The position numbers were made by a program, and so were the translations under genes. 64,000 nt of DNA from Burkholderia sp. lig30 (GTDB taxonomy: Bacteria > Pseudomonadota > Gammaproteobacteria > Burkholderiales > Burkholderiaceae). Shown one piece after another: positions 9,754-19,392 of the stretch; position 1 is the stretch's first letter; each line of letters opens with the position of its first letter. Under the pieces are notes generated by a model. It saw only the letters and a list, made by a program, of their open reading frames with translations, did no database searches and had not been told where the DNA came from. The stretch is taken from positions 1 to 64,000 of the forward strand of contig NZ_JGVW01000069.1 in assembly GCF_000687455.2 (NCBI RefSeq), written 5' to 3'.

Positions 9754-9772
9754 TGCCGCCGGCCGTGCATCA

Positions 9773-9795
9773 CGGCAGGCGCGTGCCGCCTGCCG
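9773..9795 (+). terminator. Hairpin between the EIIA gene and ptsH
   Basis: A perfect 9-bp inverted repeat (CGGCAGGCG / CGCCTGCCG, 5-nt loop) lies 20 bp after the EIIA stop and 61 bp before ptsH. No long T-run follows, so it may attenuate or set stoichiometry rather than terminate fully. Confidence 0.35.
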
Positions 9796-9855
9796 CGTCC
9801 CGTTTCACCCATCCCGCCGGCGCAAGCCGCCGACGGCCTCGACCGAACGAAAACC

Positions 9856-10125
9856 ATGCTTCAACAAGAAACCACCATCGTCAATAAATTGGGGCTGCAT
9901 GCTCGCGCATCGGCCAAGCTCACGCAGCTCGCGGGCAACTTCCAGGCCGAGGTATGGATGACGCGCAACGGCCGCCGGATCAACGCGAAGAGCATCATGG
10001 GCGTGATGATGCTGGCGGCCGGCATCGGCAGCACCGTCACGATCGAGACCGAAGGGCCCGACGAGACCGAGGCGATGGATGCGCTGCTGAAATTGATCGC
10101 CGACAAGTTTGGCGAAGGGCAGTGA
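9856..10125 (+). CDS. ptsH: Phosphocarrier protein HPr
   Basis: An 89-aa HPr. His15 in KLGLHARASAK accepts phosphate from EI and passes it to EIIA. The serine of AKSIMGVMML corresponds to Ser46, the target of HPr kinase where that enzyme exists. The length is normal. It lies between the EIIA gene and ptsI and completes the phosphorelay. A strong terminator follows, so ptsI probably depends on read-through or its own promoter. Confidence 0.95.
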   Translation: MLQQETTIVNKLGLHARASAKLTQLAGNFQAEVWMTRNGRRINAKSIMGVMMLAAGIGSTVTIETEGPDETEAMDALLKLIADKFGEGQ

Positions 10126-10158
10126 TACGCGGCGGCATCGTTACGGTTTTCAATAAGA

Positions 10159-10186
10159 ATGCCGCGGCGTGCCGCGGCATTTTTTT
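10159..10186 (+). terminator. Intrinsic terminator after ptsH
   Basis: A GC-rich inverted repeat (ATGCCGC / GCGGCAT, extendable inwards) is followed by six T residues. It stands between ptsH and ptsI, 140 bp before the latter. Confidence 0.8.
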
Positions 10187-10325
10187 CGATGCGATCCTCC
10201 ATTCGACGGGCGCAATGTTGCGCTGCATGCAGTCATGAACGAGTCTCGGAATTTATAATCGGGATCCAGGGTCATAAGCGCATCTCGGCGGTGTGCCGCG
10301 GTCATACATGTAAGAGGAGGTGCGC

Positions 10326-12098
10326 GTGTCGTTCACGCTGCATGGAATTCCTGTTTCACGAGGTATCGCGATCGGACGTGCGTATCTGATCGCGAGGGCT
10401 GCGCTCGACGTCGCGCATTATCTGATCGACGCGCATCAGATCGACGCGGAAGTCGAGCGCTTCCGCGCGGCGCTCGACGCCGTGCGGGGCGAGCTGGATG
10501 CGCTGCGCGCCGATCTGAGCGACGACACGCCGACCGAGGTCGGCGCGTTCATCGACGTGCACGCGATGATCCTGAGCGACGCGATGCTCGTGCAGGAAAC
10601 CATCGACCTGATCCGCACCCGGCGCTACAACGTGGAGTGGGCGCTGACCGAGCAGCTCGACGTGCTCACGCGTCACTTCGACGACATCGAGGACGAATAT
10701 CTTCGCGAGCGCAAGGCGGACATCGAGCAGGTGGTCGAGCGGGTGCTGAAGGCGCTCGCGGGCGCGCCGTCGGCCACGCAGGCGCTCGACAGCGCCGCGA
10801 AGTGCAGCGACGAGATGATCGTCGTCGCGCACGACATCGCGCCCGCCGACATGATGCAGTTCAAGACCCAGTCGTTCCAGGCGTTCGTCACCGATCTCGG
10901 CGGGCGCACGTCCCACACCGCGATCGTCGCGCGCAGCCTCGGCATTCCGGCGGCGGTCGGCGTCCAGCACGCGAGCGCGCTGATCCGGCAGGACGACCTC
11001 ATCATCGTCGACGGCGACCAGGGCATCGTGATCGTCGATCCGGCGCCGATCGTCCTCGAGGAATATTCGTACCGCCAGTCCGAAAAGGCGCTGGAGCAAC
11101 GCAAGCTGCAGCGTCTCAAGTTTTCGCCGACGCAAACGTTATGCGGCACCAAAATCGACCTGTACGCGAACATCGAGCTGCCCGACGACGCGAAGGCGGC
11201 GGTCGAGGCGGGCGCGGTGGGCGTCGGGCTGTTCCGTTCCGAGTTTCTGTTCATGAATCACAAGAAGCAGATGCCGGAGGAGGAGGAGCAGTTCGCCGCG
11301 TACCGGCGTGCGGTCGAGTGGATGAAGGGGATGCCGGTGACGATCCGCACGATCGACGTCGGCGCCGACAAGCCGCTTGAGGCGCTCGACGAAGGTTACG
11401 AGACCGCGCCGAACCCGGCGCTGGGCTTGCGCGCGATCCGCTGGAGCCTGTCCGAGCCGCAGATGTTCCTCACGCAGTTGCGCGCGATCCTGCGCGCGTC
11501 CGCGTTCGGGCGGGTGAAGATCCTGATCCCGATGCTCGCGCACGCGCAGGAGATCGACCAGACGCTCGACCTGATCCGCGAGGCGAAGCGCCAGCTCGAC
11601 GATGCGGGGCTCGGCTACGATCCGAACGTGCAGATCGGCGCGATGATCGAGATCCCGGCCGCGGCGATCGCGCTGCCGCTGTTCCTCAAGCGCTTCGATT
11701 TCCTGTCGATCGGCACGAACGACCTGATCCAGTACACGCTCGCGATCGACCGCGCGGACAACGCGGTCGCGCACCTCTACGATCCGCTGCACCCGGCGGT
11801 GCTGCACCTGATCTCGTACACGCTGCGCGAGGCGAAGCGCGCGGGCGTGCCGGTGTCGGTATGCGGGGAGATGGCGGGCGATCCGGCGCTCACGCGCCTG
11901 CTGCTCGGCATGGGGCTCACCGAATTCTCGATGCATCCGAGCCAGCTTCTCGTCGTCAAGCAGGAGATCCTGCGCGCGCACCTGAAGGCGCTCGAAAAGC
12001 CGACGGCCGACGTGCTCGCCGCGTTCGAGCCGGAGGAAGTGCAGTCGGCGCTCAAGCGCCTGTCGGAGGCCGCGCTGCGGGCGGACGCCACCGCCTGA
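10326..12098 (+). CDS. ptsI: PTS enzyme I (phosphoenolpyruvate-protein phosphotransferase)
   Basis: A 590-aa EI that takes phosphate from PEP and phosphorylates HPr. The phospho-histidine is His197 in GGRTSHTAIVAR. The C-terminal PEP-binding barrel shows GLFRSEFLFM, LRAIRWSLSEP and SIGTNDLIQYTLAIDR with the family's acidic and cysteine residues (VSVCGEMAGD). GTG 10326 is chosen because AGGAGG at 10315-10320 is five bases upstream; an earlier GTG at 10320 overlaps that site. Together with the two preceding genes it forms the regulatory PTS. Confidence 0.95.
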   Translation: MSFTLHGIPVSRGIAIGRAYLIARAALDVAHYLIDAHQIDAEVERFRAALDAVRGELDALRADLSDDTPTEVGAFIDVHAMILSDAMLVQETIDLIRTRRYNVEWALTEQLDVLTRHFDDIEDEYLRERKADIEQVVERVLKALAGAPSATQALDSAAKCSDEMIVVAHDIAPADMMQFKTQSFQAFVTDLGGRTSHTAIVARSLGIPAAVGVQHASALIRQDDLIIVDGDQGIVIVDPAPIVLEEYSYRQSEKALEQRKLQRLKFSPTQTLCGTKIDLYANIELPDDAKAAVEAGAVGVGLFRSEFLFMNHKKQMPEEEEQFAAYRRAVEWMKGMPVTIRTIDVGADKPLEALDEGYETAPNPALGLRAIRWSLSEPQMFLTQLRAILRASAFGRVKILIPMLAHAQEIDQTLDLIREAKRQLDDAGLGYDPNVQIGAMIEIPAAAIALPLFLKRFDFLSIGTNDLIQYTLAIDRADNAVAHLYDPLHPAVLHLISYTLREAKRAGVPVSVCGEMAGDPALTRLLLGMGLTEFSMHPSQLLVVKQEILRAHLKALEKPTADVLAAFEPEEVQSALKRLSEAALRADATA

Positions 12099-12141
12099 GC
12101 GCGCGGCCGCGCGTTGCGCGTGCCGAGTGCGGTCCGGCGCG

Positions 12142-12894
12142 TCAGTGCGCGCCGCCGCACACCGGGCAATCCGCCTGGCGCGCGATTTTCATCGTCGTCC
12201 ATTCCATCCGCAGCGAATCGAGCATCATCAGCCGGCCGCTGAGCGTCGTGCCGATGCCGCCGATCACGCGCAGCGCCTCGGCCGCCTGCATCGCGCCGAT
12301 GATGCCGACCGTCGGCGCGAACACGCCCATCGCCGAGCAGGCGACCTCCTCGAACGGCTGGTCCTCCGGGAACACGCACGCGTAGCAGGGCGCCGCGGGA
12401 TCGCGGAAATCGAACGTGCTGATCTGCCCGTCGAAGCGCAGCGCCGCGCCCGACACGAGCGGCACGCGATGCGTGACGCACGCGCGGTTGATCGCATGAC
12501 GGGTCGCGAAATTGTCGCTGCAGTCGAGCACGACGCCCGCCTGCGGGACGTGCGCGTCGAGCCAGGCGTCGTCCACGCGCTCGGCGACCGCGTGGACCGT
12601 CACCTCCGGATTGAGCTGCGCGAGCGTGTCGCGCCCCGATTCGACCTTCTTGCGCCCGATCGACGCGGTCGCGTGCAGGATCTGGCGCTGCAGGTTGGTG
12701 AGGTCGACCGTGTCCGCGTCGATGAGCGTAATCGTGCCGACGCCGGACGCCGCGAGATACATCGCCGCGGGCGAGCCGAGGCCGCCTGCGCCGACGACGA
12801 TCGCATGCGCGTCCAGAAAGCGCTGCTGGGCTTCGATGCCGATCTCGTCGACGAGGATGTGGCGGGAGTAGCGGAGGAGTTGATCGTCGTTCAT
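12142..12894 (-). CDS. moeB: ThiF/MoeB-family sulfur-carrier adenylyltransferase
   Basis: A 250-aa E1-like enzyme that adenylates the C-terminal glycine of a MoaD- or ThiS-type sulfur carrier. Nucleotide binding is by VVGAGGLGS (residues 33-41), and zinc is held by two CxxC pairs (CYAC and CPVC near the C-terminus). DCSDNFATRHAIN carries the family's catalytic aspartate. MoeB and ThiF cannot be separated by sequence alone. It converges with ptsI and stands upstream of ctpA's 3' end on the opposite side. Confidence 0.85.
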   Translation of the reverse strand: MNDDQLLRYSRHILVDEIGIEAQQRFLDAHAIVVGAGGLGSPAAMYLAASGVGTITLIDADTVDLTNLQRQILHATASIGRKKVESGRDTLAQLNPEVTVHAVAERVDDAWLDAHVPQAGVVLDCSDNFATRHAINRACVTHRVPLVSGAALRFDGQISTFDFRDPAAPCYACVFPEDQPFEEVACSAMGVFAPTVGIIGAMQAAEALRVIGGIGTTLSGRLMMLDSLRMEWTTMKIARQADCPVCGGAH

Positions 12895-13017
12895 GAGCGG
12901 AGGGCGGGCGATGCGCGGTGCGGATCTGCTTATTCTAGGGCCTGTTCGCGCGAGCGGCGGGGCGCCGCGTGCCGTGCCGGCGGGCGTGCGGTGATTCGGC
13001 CCGTTCCGCGCATACAA

Positions 13018-13055
13018 GCAAAACGGGCCATCGCGGGAGTGCCGCGATGGCCCGT
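13018..13055 (-). terminator. Intrinsic terminator of ctpA
   Basis: A perfect 14-bp stem (13023-13036 with 13042-13055, 5-nt loop) lies 17 bp after the ctpA stop. On the minus strand it is followed by TTTTG, an acceptable U-tract. Confidence 0.75.
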
Positions 13056-13072
13056 CGGGTGCCGGCCGGCGC

Positions 13073-14632
13073 TTACTGCGGTGCCGGCACGGGCTTCGGC
13101 GTGGCCGCCGGCTTCGACGCCGGCTTCGATGCCGGTGCGGCCTTCGATGCGGCAGCCGGCTTGCCGGCCGTCGCGCTCTTCGTGCTCTCGGCGAGCAGCG
13201 ACTTCGACTCCTGCACCGGCTTGCCTTCGAGCTTCGCGAGCGCCTGCTGCATCATGAAGTCGTCCGCGCTGCCGAATTCGATCGGCTTGCGGTCGCGATC
13301 CTTCTGACGCTGCTCCGGCGTCTTCTTGTCGTTCTGCTCTTCCAGGATGCGCAGCTGATCCATCCGGCGCTGCTCGCGATCTTCCTGTTCCTTCTTCTCG
13401 TTCGGATCCTGCGTGTTCGCGAGGTGGTTCGTGTAGTCGACTTCGCGCGTCACGAGCACGTCGTCCGGATCGCCGTCCGCGTACTGATCGACCGGAACGT
13501 CGGGCGTGATGCCCTTGTTCTGGATCGAGCGGCCGCTCGGCGTGTAGTAGTACGCGGTCGTCAGGCGCAGCGCCGTGTCGGCCGTCATCGGGCGGACCGT
13601 CTGCACCGAGCCCTTGCCGAACGTCGTCTTGCCCATGATCTGCGCGCGCTTCGAATCCTGCAGCGCGCCCGCGACGATTTCCGACGCCGATGCCGAGTAC
13701 GCGTTGGTCAGCACGACCAGCGGCACCGTCTTGAAGACCGGCGCCAGCCCCTTCAGCGGATCGCCGTCGAACGACGGCAGGCGGTAGTTGTCGTAGGTGT
13801 CGCGATAGACCTGCTTCGAATCCGGGATCTGGCCGTTGGTCGATACGACGACCGAATCCGGCGGCAGGAACGCGCCGGCGACGCCGACCGCGCTCTGCAG
13901 CAGGCCGCCGCCGTTGTTGCGCAGGTCGAGGATCAGGCCCTTCAGGTTCGGCTGCTGGCGCGCGATGTCCTGCAGCCGCGCGGCGAGATCGGGCGTCGTG
14001 CGTTCCTGGAAGCTCGTGATGCGGATGTACGCGTAGCCCGGGTCGAGCAGCTTCATCTTCACGCTCTGCACGCGGATCACCGCGCGCGTGACCGTGACCG
14101 GGAACGTGCGGTCGTCGCTCTTGCGGAAGATCGTCAGCGTGACCTTGGTGCCCGGCTCGCCGCGCATCTGCTTGACCGCCTTGTCGAGCGTCATGCCGCG
14201 CACCGGCTTGTCGTTGATGCGGGTGATCAGGTCGCCCGGGCGGATGCCGGCGCGGAACGCGGGGGTGTCTTCGATCGGCGAGATCACCTTGACGAGGCCG
14301 TCTTCCTGCGAGATCTCGATGCCGAGGCCGGCGAAGCGGCCCTTCGTCTGCTCCTGCAGCTCTTCGTAGTCGGTCTTGTCGAGGAACGACGAGTGCGGGT
14401 CGAGGCTCGAGACCATGCCCTTGATCGCCGACGTCAGCAGCTTCTTGTCGTCGACCGGCTCGACGTACTCGCGCTTGATCTGGCCGAACACCTCCGCGAA
14501 CAGGCGAAGCTGGTCGAGGGGAAGCGGCGCCGTGGCGGTCTGCTCTGCCGATGCGGAGATTTGCAGCGTGGCGAATACGCCCGTGGCGAGGCCCGCGGCA
14601 ATCAGGCCGATGTTCTTCAATTTCATTCGCAT
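13073..14632 (-). CDS. ctpA: Carboxy-terminal processing protease, S41 family
   Basis: A 519-aa periplasmic or membrane-anchored serine protease. Order: N-terminal signal or anchor (residues 1-29), family N-domain, PDZ domain (about 95-180), then the S41 catalytic domain. The Ser-Lys dyad is Ser315 in YSASASEIVAGAL and Lys340 in TFGKGSVQT. The end is a Lys/Ala/Pro-rich disordered tail. These enzymes trim or degrade envelope proteins, often cell-wall hydrolases, usually with an adaptor. A second ATG at 14626 is equally possible. The gene is downstream of gpmA on the same strand. Confidence 0.93.
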   Translation of the reverse strand: MRMKLKNIGLIAAGLATGVFATLQISASAEQTATAPLPLDQLRLFAEVFGQIKREYVEPVDDKKLLTSAIKGMVSSLDPHSSFLDKTDYEELQEQTKGRFAGLGIEISQEDGLVKVISPIEDTPAFRAGIRPGDLITRINDKPVRGMTLDKAVKQMRGEPGTKVTLTIFRKSDDRTFPVTVTRAVIRVQSVKMKLLDPGYAYIRITSFQERTTPDLAARLQDIARQQPNLKGLILDLRNNGGGLLQSAVGVAGAFLPPDSVVVSTNGQIPDSKQVYRDTYDNYRLPSFDGDPLKGLAPVFKTVPLVVLTNAYSASASEIVAGALQDSKRAQIMGKTTFGKGSVQTVRPMTADTALRLTTAYYYTPSGRSIQNKGITPDVPVDQYADGDPDDVLVTREVDYTNHLANTQDPNEKKEQEDREQRRMDQLRILEEQNDKKTPEQRQKDRDRKPIEFGSADDFMMQQALAKLEGKPVQESKSLLAESTKSATAGKPAAASKAAPASKPASKPAATPKPVPAPQ

Positions 14633-14771
14633 AGAGTCTGGTGCGGTCGGAAAGCGCGAGGCTTTTGCGGGGATAAGGCAATCAAGTATATAACTGTTCG
14701 CACCGTCACCCTGTGGATCGGGCCGAAACCGGTTCGACAGTGCCCGGGCGGGGAGGTTCGCGTCACGGCGG

Positions 14772-14804
14772 GCAGCCGCGCCGGCGCATGGCCGGCGCGG
14801 CTGC
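14772..14804 (-). terminator. Perfect 14-bp hairpin downstream of gpmA
   Basis: The arms at 14772-14785 and 14791-14804 pair without mismatch around a 5-nt loop, beginning 6 bp after the gpmA stop on the minus strand. There is no U-run, so it may be a Rho-dependent 3'-end stabiliser. Confidence 0.5.
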
Positions 14805-14810
14805 GCGGGA

Positions 14811-15557
14811 TCAGCTCGCCTTGCCCTGCTTCGCGACGGCGGCCTGCGCCTTCGCGATCGCGTCCTGGTCACCGAGGTAGTAGTTCCTGACCGGCTTCAG
14901 GTTTTCGTCCAGCTCGTACACGAGCGGCACGCCGTTCGGGATGTTCAGGCCGACGATGTCCGAATCCGAGATGCCGTCGAGATACTTGATCAGCGCGCGC
15001 AGCGAGTTGCCGTGCGCGGCGATCAGCACCTGCTTGCCGCTCTTGATCGCCGGCGCGATCGATTCGTTCCAGAGCGGCACCACGCGCGCGACCGTGTCCT
15101 TCAGGCATTCGGTCAGCGGCAGCTGCTCGCGCGGCACCTTCGCGTAGCGCGGGTCCGCGTACGGCGCGCGTTCGTCGGTCGCCTCGAGCGCGGGCGGCGG
15201 CGTGTCGTAGCTGCGGCGCCAGACGAGCACCTGGTCGTCGCCGAACTTCGCGGCGGTTTCCGCCTTGTTCAGGCCGGACAGCGCGCCGTAGTGACGCTCG
15301 TTGAGGCGCCACGAGTGCACGACGGGCAGGTACATCAGGTCCATCCGGTCCTGCACGTGCCACAGCGTGCGGATCGCGCGCTTGAGCACCGACGTGTAGG
15401 CGAGGTCGAACGTGTAGCCGGCTTCCTTGAGCAGCTCGCCGGCCTGGTAGGCTTCGTTGCGGCCCTGTTCGGTCAGGTCGACGTCGATCCAGCCGGTGAA
15501 GCGGTTTTCCTTGTTCCACGTCGATTCGCCGTGGCGGATGAGAACGAGCTTGTACAT
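14811..15557 (-). CDS. gpmA: 2,3-bisphosphoglycerate-dependent phosphoglycerate mutase
   Basis: A 248-aa cytosolic glycolytic and gluconeogenic enzyme interconverting 3- and 2-phosphoglycerate. The phospho-histidine is in [10 protein letters not shown] (residues 7-16). The second histidine is in [11 protein letters not shown], and [12 protein letters not shown] is the usual substrate loop. The length matches the dPGM family. The start ATG lies in a divergent region with the rhodanese gene. Confidence 0.96.
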   Translation of the reverse strand: MYKLVLIRHGESTWNKENRFTGWIDVDLTEQGRNEAYQAGELLKEAGYTFDLAYTSVLKRAIRTLWHVQDRMDLMYLPVVHSWRLNERHYGALSGLNKAETAAKFGDDQVLVWRRSYDTPPPALEATDERAPYADPRYAKVPREQLPLTECLKDTVARVVPLWNESIAPAIKSGKQVLIAAHGNSLRALIKYLDGISDSDIVGLNIPNGVPLVYELDENLKPVRNYYLGDQDAIAKAQAAVAKQGKAS

Positions 15558-15693
15558 AGATGCTTGCGGTCGGTAGTAAGGGAAGCGGGGGGCGTGGCGT
15601 CGCGGCCCGGGGCGGGCGCGCCATCGCGCAAGGCTGTTATTTTATAATGGGCGGATTGTCCTTTCCCGATTTCTCTTTTTCCGGCGGATTTCC

Positions 15694-16116
15694 GTGACGT
15701 TCTTTACCGATTACACGAACCTGGCCCTCATCGCGATCCTGCTGGTCTCCGGCGGCCTGCTCGCCGTGCCCGCGCTGCGCCGCGGCCGCGGCGGGCTGTC
15801 GGCCGCCGAGGCGACGCAGCTCATCAATCGCCGCAATGCGGTCGTGATCGACCTGCGTCCCGCCACCGAGTTCGCCGCCGGCCACCTGCCGTCGGCGCGC
15901 CAGATCGAGGCGGCGGAGATCGGCGCGAAGATCGCGCAGGTCGCGAAGAACAAGAGCACGCCGGTGCTGCTCGTGTGCCAGAACGGCCAGCAGTCGCAGA
16001 AGGCGGCGCGCGAGGTCGAGGCGGCGGGCTACGCCGAGGTGCACGTTCTCGAAGGCGGCGTGAGCGCGTGGCAGCAGGCCGGGATGCCGGTCGTCAAACA
16101 AGGAGCGACGAAGTGA
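15694..16116 (+). CDS. Membrane-anchored rhodanese-domain protein
   Basis: A 140-aa protein with an N-terminal transmembrane segment (about residues 8-27) and a rhodanese domain. The catalytic loop is CQNGQQS with Cys95, and the CH2A-like block VIDLRPATEFAAGHLPSA is clear. Rhodaneses carry sulfane sulfur as a Cys-persulfide. It starts at GTG 15694, and the stop overlaps the GTG of grxC, so the two are translationally coupled. A -10-like TATAAT lies at 15643-15648. Confidence 0.9.
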   Translation: MTFFTDYTNLALIAILLVSGGLLAVPALRRGRGGLSAAEATQLINRRNAVVIDLRPATEFAAGHLPSARQIEAAEIGAKIAQVAKNKSTPVLLVCQNGQQSQKAAREVEAAGYAEVHVLEGGVSAWQQAGMPVVKQGATK

Positions 16117-16373
16117 GCAAAGTGGTCATGTACAGCACCCAGGTGTGCCCGTATTGCATCCAGGCCGAGCGGCTGCTGAAGCTGCGCGGCGTCGAGCACG
16201 TCGAGAAGGTGCTGATCGACAGGGAGCCGGCGCGCCGCGAGGAAATGATGTCGCGCACCGGCCGCCGCACCGTGCCGCAGATCTACATCGGCGACACGCA
16301 CGTCGGCGGCTACGACGATCTGTCGAAGCTCGACCGCGAAGGCGGCCTGCTGCCGCTTCTGCAAGCCGCGTAA
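16113..16373 (+). CDS. grxC: Glutaredoxin 3
   Basis: An 86-aa glutaredoxin with the dithiol motif CPYC (Cys12 and Cys15), the cis-proline TVPQIYIG and the GSH-binding GGYDDLSKLD. It reduces disulfides and mixed glutathione disulfides with glutathione made by gshAB elsewhere in the window. GTG 16113 overlaps the rhodanese stop by 4 bp (GTGA). It is followed by secB, the order seen in many proteobacteria. Confidence 0.95.
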   Translation: MSKVVMYSTQVCPYCIQAERLLKLRGVEHVEKVLIDREPARREEMMSRTGRRTVPQIYIGDTHVGGYDDLSKLDREGGLLPLLQAA

Positions 16374-16475
16374 ATCGGGCAGAATGGCCGCCGGCCGCGC
16401 GGCATGGCGGCGCACGTTCATACCGGGCGTGCCGGCGAATGCCGGCCGTCCCGTCATCATTTTTAGGGAAACAAC

Positions 16476-16949
16476 ATGTCCGACGTCGAGAACCAACCGT
16501 TTTTCAACATTCAGCGCATCTACCTGAAGGATATGTCGCTCGAGCAGCCGAATTCGCCGGCGATCTTCCTCGAGCAGGACATGCCGTCGGTTGAGGTCGA
16601 AGTCGACGTGAAGGCGGAGCGTCTGGCGGAAAGCGTCTTCGAGATCGTCGTGTCGGGCACCGTGACGGCGAAGGTCAAGGACAAGGTCGCGTTCCTGATC
16701 GAAGCGAAGCAGGCCGGCATTTTTGACATTCGCAACATTCCTGACGAGCAGCTGGACCCGCTCGTCGGCATCGCCTGCCCGACGATCCTGTTCCCGTACC
16801 TGCGCTCGAACATCGCCGACGCGATCACGCGCGCAGGCTTCCCGCCGATCCACCTGGCGGAAATCAACTTCCAGGCACTCTACGAGCAGCGTCTCGCGCA
16901 GCTGCAGCAGCAGGCAGAAGGCGCGCCGAATGGCTCGACGCTGAACTGA
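16476..16949 (+). CDS. secB: Protein-export chaperone SecB
   Basis: A 157-aa cytosolic tetrameric chaperone that keeps precursors unfolded and hands them to SecA. Diagnostic stretches are [31 protein letters not shown] and [24 protein letters not shown], all typical of SecB. The start is supported by TAGGGAAAC. Its position between grxC and gpsA is the common proteobacterial arrangement. Confidence 0.97.
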   Translation: MSDVENQPFFNIQRIYLKDMSLEQPNSPAIFLEQDMPSVEVEVDVKAERLAESVFEIVVSGTVTAKVKDKVAFLIEAKQAGIFDIRNIPDEQLDPLVGIACPTILFPYLRSNIADAITRAGFPPIHLAEINFQALYEQRLAQLQQQAEGAPNGSTLN

Positions 16950-16975
16950 GTGGCGCACAAGGACCGGTGCTGGGT

Positions 16976-17974
16976 ATGAAAGTAGCCGTTCTCGGTGCCG
17001 GTGCCTGGGGCACCGCGCTCGCGGGCCATCTGGCCACGCGGCACGACACGCTTCTCTGGGCGCGCGATCGCGCGCTCGTCGCCGGGCTGCAGGCCCGGCA
17101 TGAAAACACCCGTTATCTCGACGGCATCGCGTTGCCTGCCGCGCTGCGCTACGACGCGGATCTCGCCGCGGCGCTTGCGCACGGCGCGGCCGACGACGCG
17201 CTGTGCGTGATCGCCGCGCCCGTCGCCGGGCTGCGCGCGCTGTGCCGCGCGATGCGCGATGCGGGTTGCGTGCCCGCGCACGTCGTCTGGGTCTGCAAGG
17301 GTTTCGAGGCCGACACTCGACTGCTGCCGCATCAGGTGGTCGCCGCGGAGCTGCCGGACCAGCACAGCAACGGCGTGCTGTCCGGCCCGAGCTTCGCGCG
17401 CGAGGTCGGCCTGGGCCTGCCGGTCGCGCTCACGGTCGCGAGCGCATCCGCCGCGTGCCGCGAGCGCACGCTCGCCGCGTTCCATCACGGCGCGATGCGG
17501 ATCTACACCGGCGACGACGTCGTCGGCGTCGAAGTGGGCGGCGCGGTCAAGAACGTGCTGGCGATCGCGACCGGCATCGCCGACGGCCTCGGCCTCGGCC
17601 TGAACGCGCGCGCCGCGCTGATCACGCGCGGCCTCGCGGAGATGTCGCGGCTCGGCGTCGCGCTCGGCGGCCGCGCGGAAACCTTCACCGGCCTCACCGG
17701 CCTCGGCGACCTGATCCTCACGGCGACGGGCGACCTGTCGCGCAATCGCAGGGTCGGCCTGCAGCTCGCGACCGGGCGCTCGCTTGCGGACATCCTCGGC
17801 GCGCTCGGCCACGTGGCCGAAGGCGTGCACTGTGCGCAGGCGGTGCTCGCGATCGCGCAGGCGCACGCGATCGAAATGCCGATCACCGAGGCGGTGTGCG
17901 GGGTGCTGTTCGACGGCGTCGCGCCGCGTGACGCGGTGGACGGCCTGTTGCGGCGGGACGCGCGCGCCGAGTGA
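16976..17974 (+). CDS. gpsA: Glycerol-3-phosphate dehydrogenase, NAD(P)+
   Basis: A 332-aa cytosolic enzyme reducing dihydroxyacetone phosphate to sn-glycerol-3-phosphate for phospholipid synthesis. The Rossmann motif is [11 protein letters not shown] near the N-terminus, and the active-site lysine region is [26 protein letters not shown] is the conserved substrate loop. ATG 16976 is preferred to an in-frame GTG at 16967. It is 26 bp from secB and probably in the same operon. Confidence 0.96.
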   Translation: MKVAVLGAGAWGTALAGHLATRHDTLLWARDRALVAGLQARHENTRYLDGIALPAALRYDADLAAALAHGAADDALCVIAAPVAGLRALCRAMRDAGCVPAHVVWVCKGFEADTRLLPHQVVAAELPDQHSNGVLSGPSFAREVGLGLPVALTVASASAACRERTLAAFHHGAMRIYTGDDVVGVEVGGAVKNVLAIATGIADGLGLGLNARAALITRGLAEMSRLGVALGGRAETFTGLTGLGDLILTATGDLSRNRRVGLQLATGRSLADILGALGHVAEGVHCAQAVLAIAQAHAIEMPITEAVCGVLFDGVAPRDAVDGLLRRDARAE

Positions 17975-17997
17975 CCGGCGGCGCGCGGCGCGCACAT

Positions 17998-18468
17998 TCA
18001 GGCGCCGCCTTCGAAGCCCGCCTGGCGCCATGCCTCGAACACGACCACCGCGACGGTGTTCGACAGGTTCAGGCTGCGGTTGCCCGGCCGCATCGGCAGG
18101 CGCACGCGCTGCGTGTCCGGAAAGCGCTCGACCAGCGCCGCAGGCAGGCCGCGCGTTTCCGCGCCGAACACGAACCAGTCGCCCGGCAGGAATGCATGGT
18201 CGTGAAAGCGGCCCGAGCCGCGTGTCGTGAACGCGAACATGCGCGCCGGGTCGGGCGCTTCCGCCGCGACGAACGCGTCCCAGTCCTTGTGGACGCGCAT
18301 TTCCGCGTATTCGTGATAGTCGAGGCCGGCGCGGCGCATCTTCGCGTCGTCGAGCGGGAAGCCGAGCGGCTCGATCAGGTGCAGCCGCGCGCCGGTGTTC
18401 GCGCACAGGCGGATGACGTTGCCGGTGTTCGGCGGGATTTCGGGTTCGACGAGAACGACGTTGAACAT
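17998..18468 (-). CDS. trmL: tRNA (cytidine(34)-2'-O)-methyltransferase
   Basis: A 156-aa SPOUT methyltransferase that 2'-O-methylates the wobble base of leucine tRNAs. The knotted fold shows the three SPOUT motifs: PEIPPNTGNVIRLCANT, FVFGAETRGLP and RSLNLSNTVAVVVFEAWRQ. The length is normal for TrmL. The start MFNVVLVEPEIPP is chosen as in the family; a frame to 18561 extends upstream without homology. It is convergent with gpsA and precedes nothing on its strand until moeB. Confidence 0.94.
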   Translation of the reverse strand: MFNVVLVEPEIPPNTGNVIRLCANTGARLHLIEPLGFPLDDAKMRRAGLDYHEYAEMRVHKDWDAFVAAEAPDPARMFAFTTRGSGRFHDHAFLPGDWFVFGAETRGLPAALVERFPDTQRVRLPMRPGNRSLNLSNTVAVVVFEAWRQAGFEGGA

Positions 18469-18532
18469 GTTTCGGTTTCCGGCATGGCCGACCGGCTGCG
18501 GGCAGCCAATCGATATCTGAGTCAGTTTGAGT

Positions 18533-19309
18533 CTAATAATCCCTGGCGGTGCGCAGCGCAACCAGGTTCGTCACGCGCCGCGCGCCTGCCGCCTTGAGCG
18601 CGTGCGCGGCGGCCGCGAGCGTCGCACCCGACGTCATCACGTCGTCGACGAGCGCGACATGGCGGCCCGCGACGTCGTGCGCGACCGCGAACGCCGCCGC
18701 GACGTTGCCGCGCCGCGCGCCGGCGGCGAGCCGCGATTGCGGTGCCGTCTCCGCGACGCGCACGAGCAACTGTGGTTGTGCGCGCACGCCGAGCCGGCGG
18801 GCGAGCGGCCGCGCGATCGCCCACGCCTGGTTGTAGCCGCGCGTGGCGATCCGCCCGCGCGCGAGCGGCACCGGCGCAATCATGTCGAAGCGGTCGCGTG
18901 CGGCATCCGTGTCCGCGGCCAGCCGGGCCAGCCGGCCGGCGAACTCGCGGCCCAGCGCGAGCTGCGCGTGAAACTTCAGCGCCCGCGCGAGCCCGTCGAG
19001 CGGCGCCCGGTAGTCGGCGAGCGCGAGTGTCGCATCGAACGGCGGCGGCGTGGCGCGGCACGCATCGCACCGGTAGCCGGCCGTGCGTCCGGCGCGGCCG
19101 GGCGCGAGCGGCAGCGCGCAGACGACGCAGCGCACGCGCGCTTCATTCCAGTACGCGGCATCGCATGCGTCACAAATCGTTCGATGTGACATATTGCCGC
19201 ACAGCGCGCAGCGGTTCGGCAGCGCGGCAGCCGCAACGCGCGCGGCGAGCGCGCACGCATGCGACACAATGACGCGCATCGGCGGCAGCGAAAGAGAGCG
19301 GCGATCCAT
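18533..19309 (-). CDS. comF: ComF-family phosphoribosyltransferase-like protein
   Basis: A 258-aa protein with an N-terminal zinc-ribbon of paired cysteines (CALCG, CDACDA, CVVC, CDAC) and a C-terminal PRTase-fold domain with the PRPP loop VALVDDVMTSGATLAAAA. RGYNQAWAIARPLARRLG is the usual ComF block. Family members are needed for natural DNA uptake, and comM is also in this window, but ComF genes are broadly conserved. Start ATG 19309 is used; MRVIVSHAC at 19279 is an alternative. Confidence 0.88.
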   Translation of the reverse strand: MDRRSLSLPPMRVIVSHACALAARVAAAALPNRCALCGNMSHRTICDACDAAYWNEARVRCVVCALPLAPGRAGRTAGYRCDACRATPPPFDATLALADYRAPLDGLARALKFHAQLALGREFAGRLARLAADTDAARDRFDMIAPVPLARGRIATRGYNQAWAIARPLARRLGVRAQPQLLVRVAETAPQSRLAAGARRGNVAAAFAVAHDVAGRHVALVDDVMTSGATLAAAAHALKAAGARRVTNLVALRTARDY

Positions 19310-19392
19310 CGTGAACGCTCCTGGCCGCCCCGCTTCGCTGAAGCGAGCGAGGCGAGCGAGTATACTTCGGGCTCTTCGCCAGTGTGCCCGAC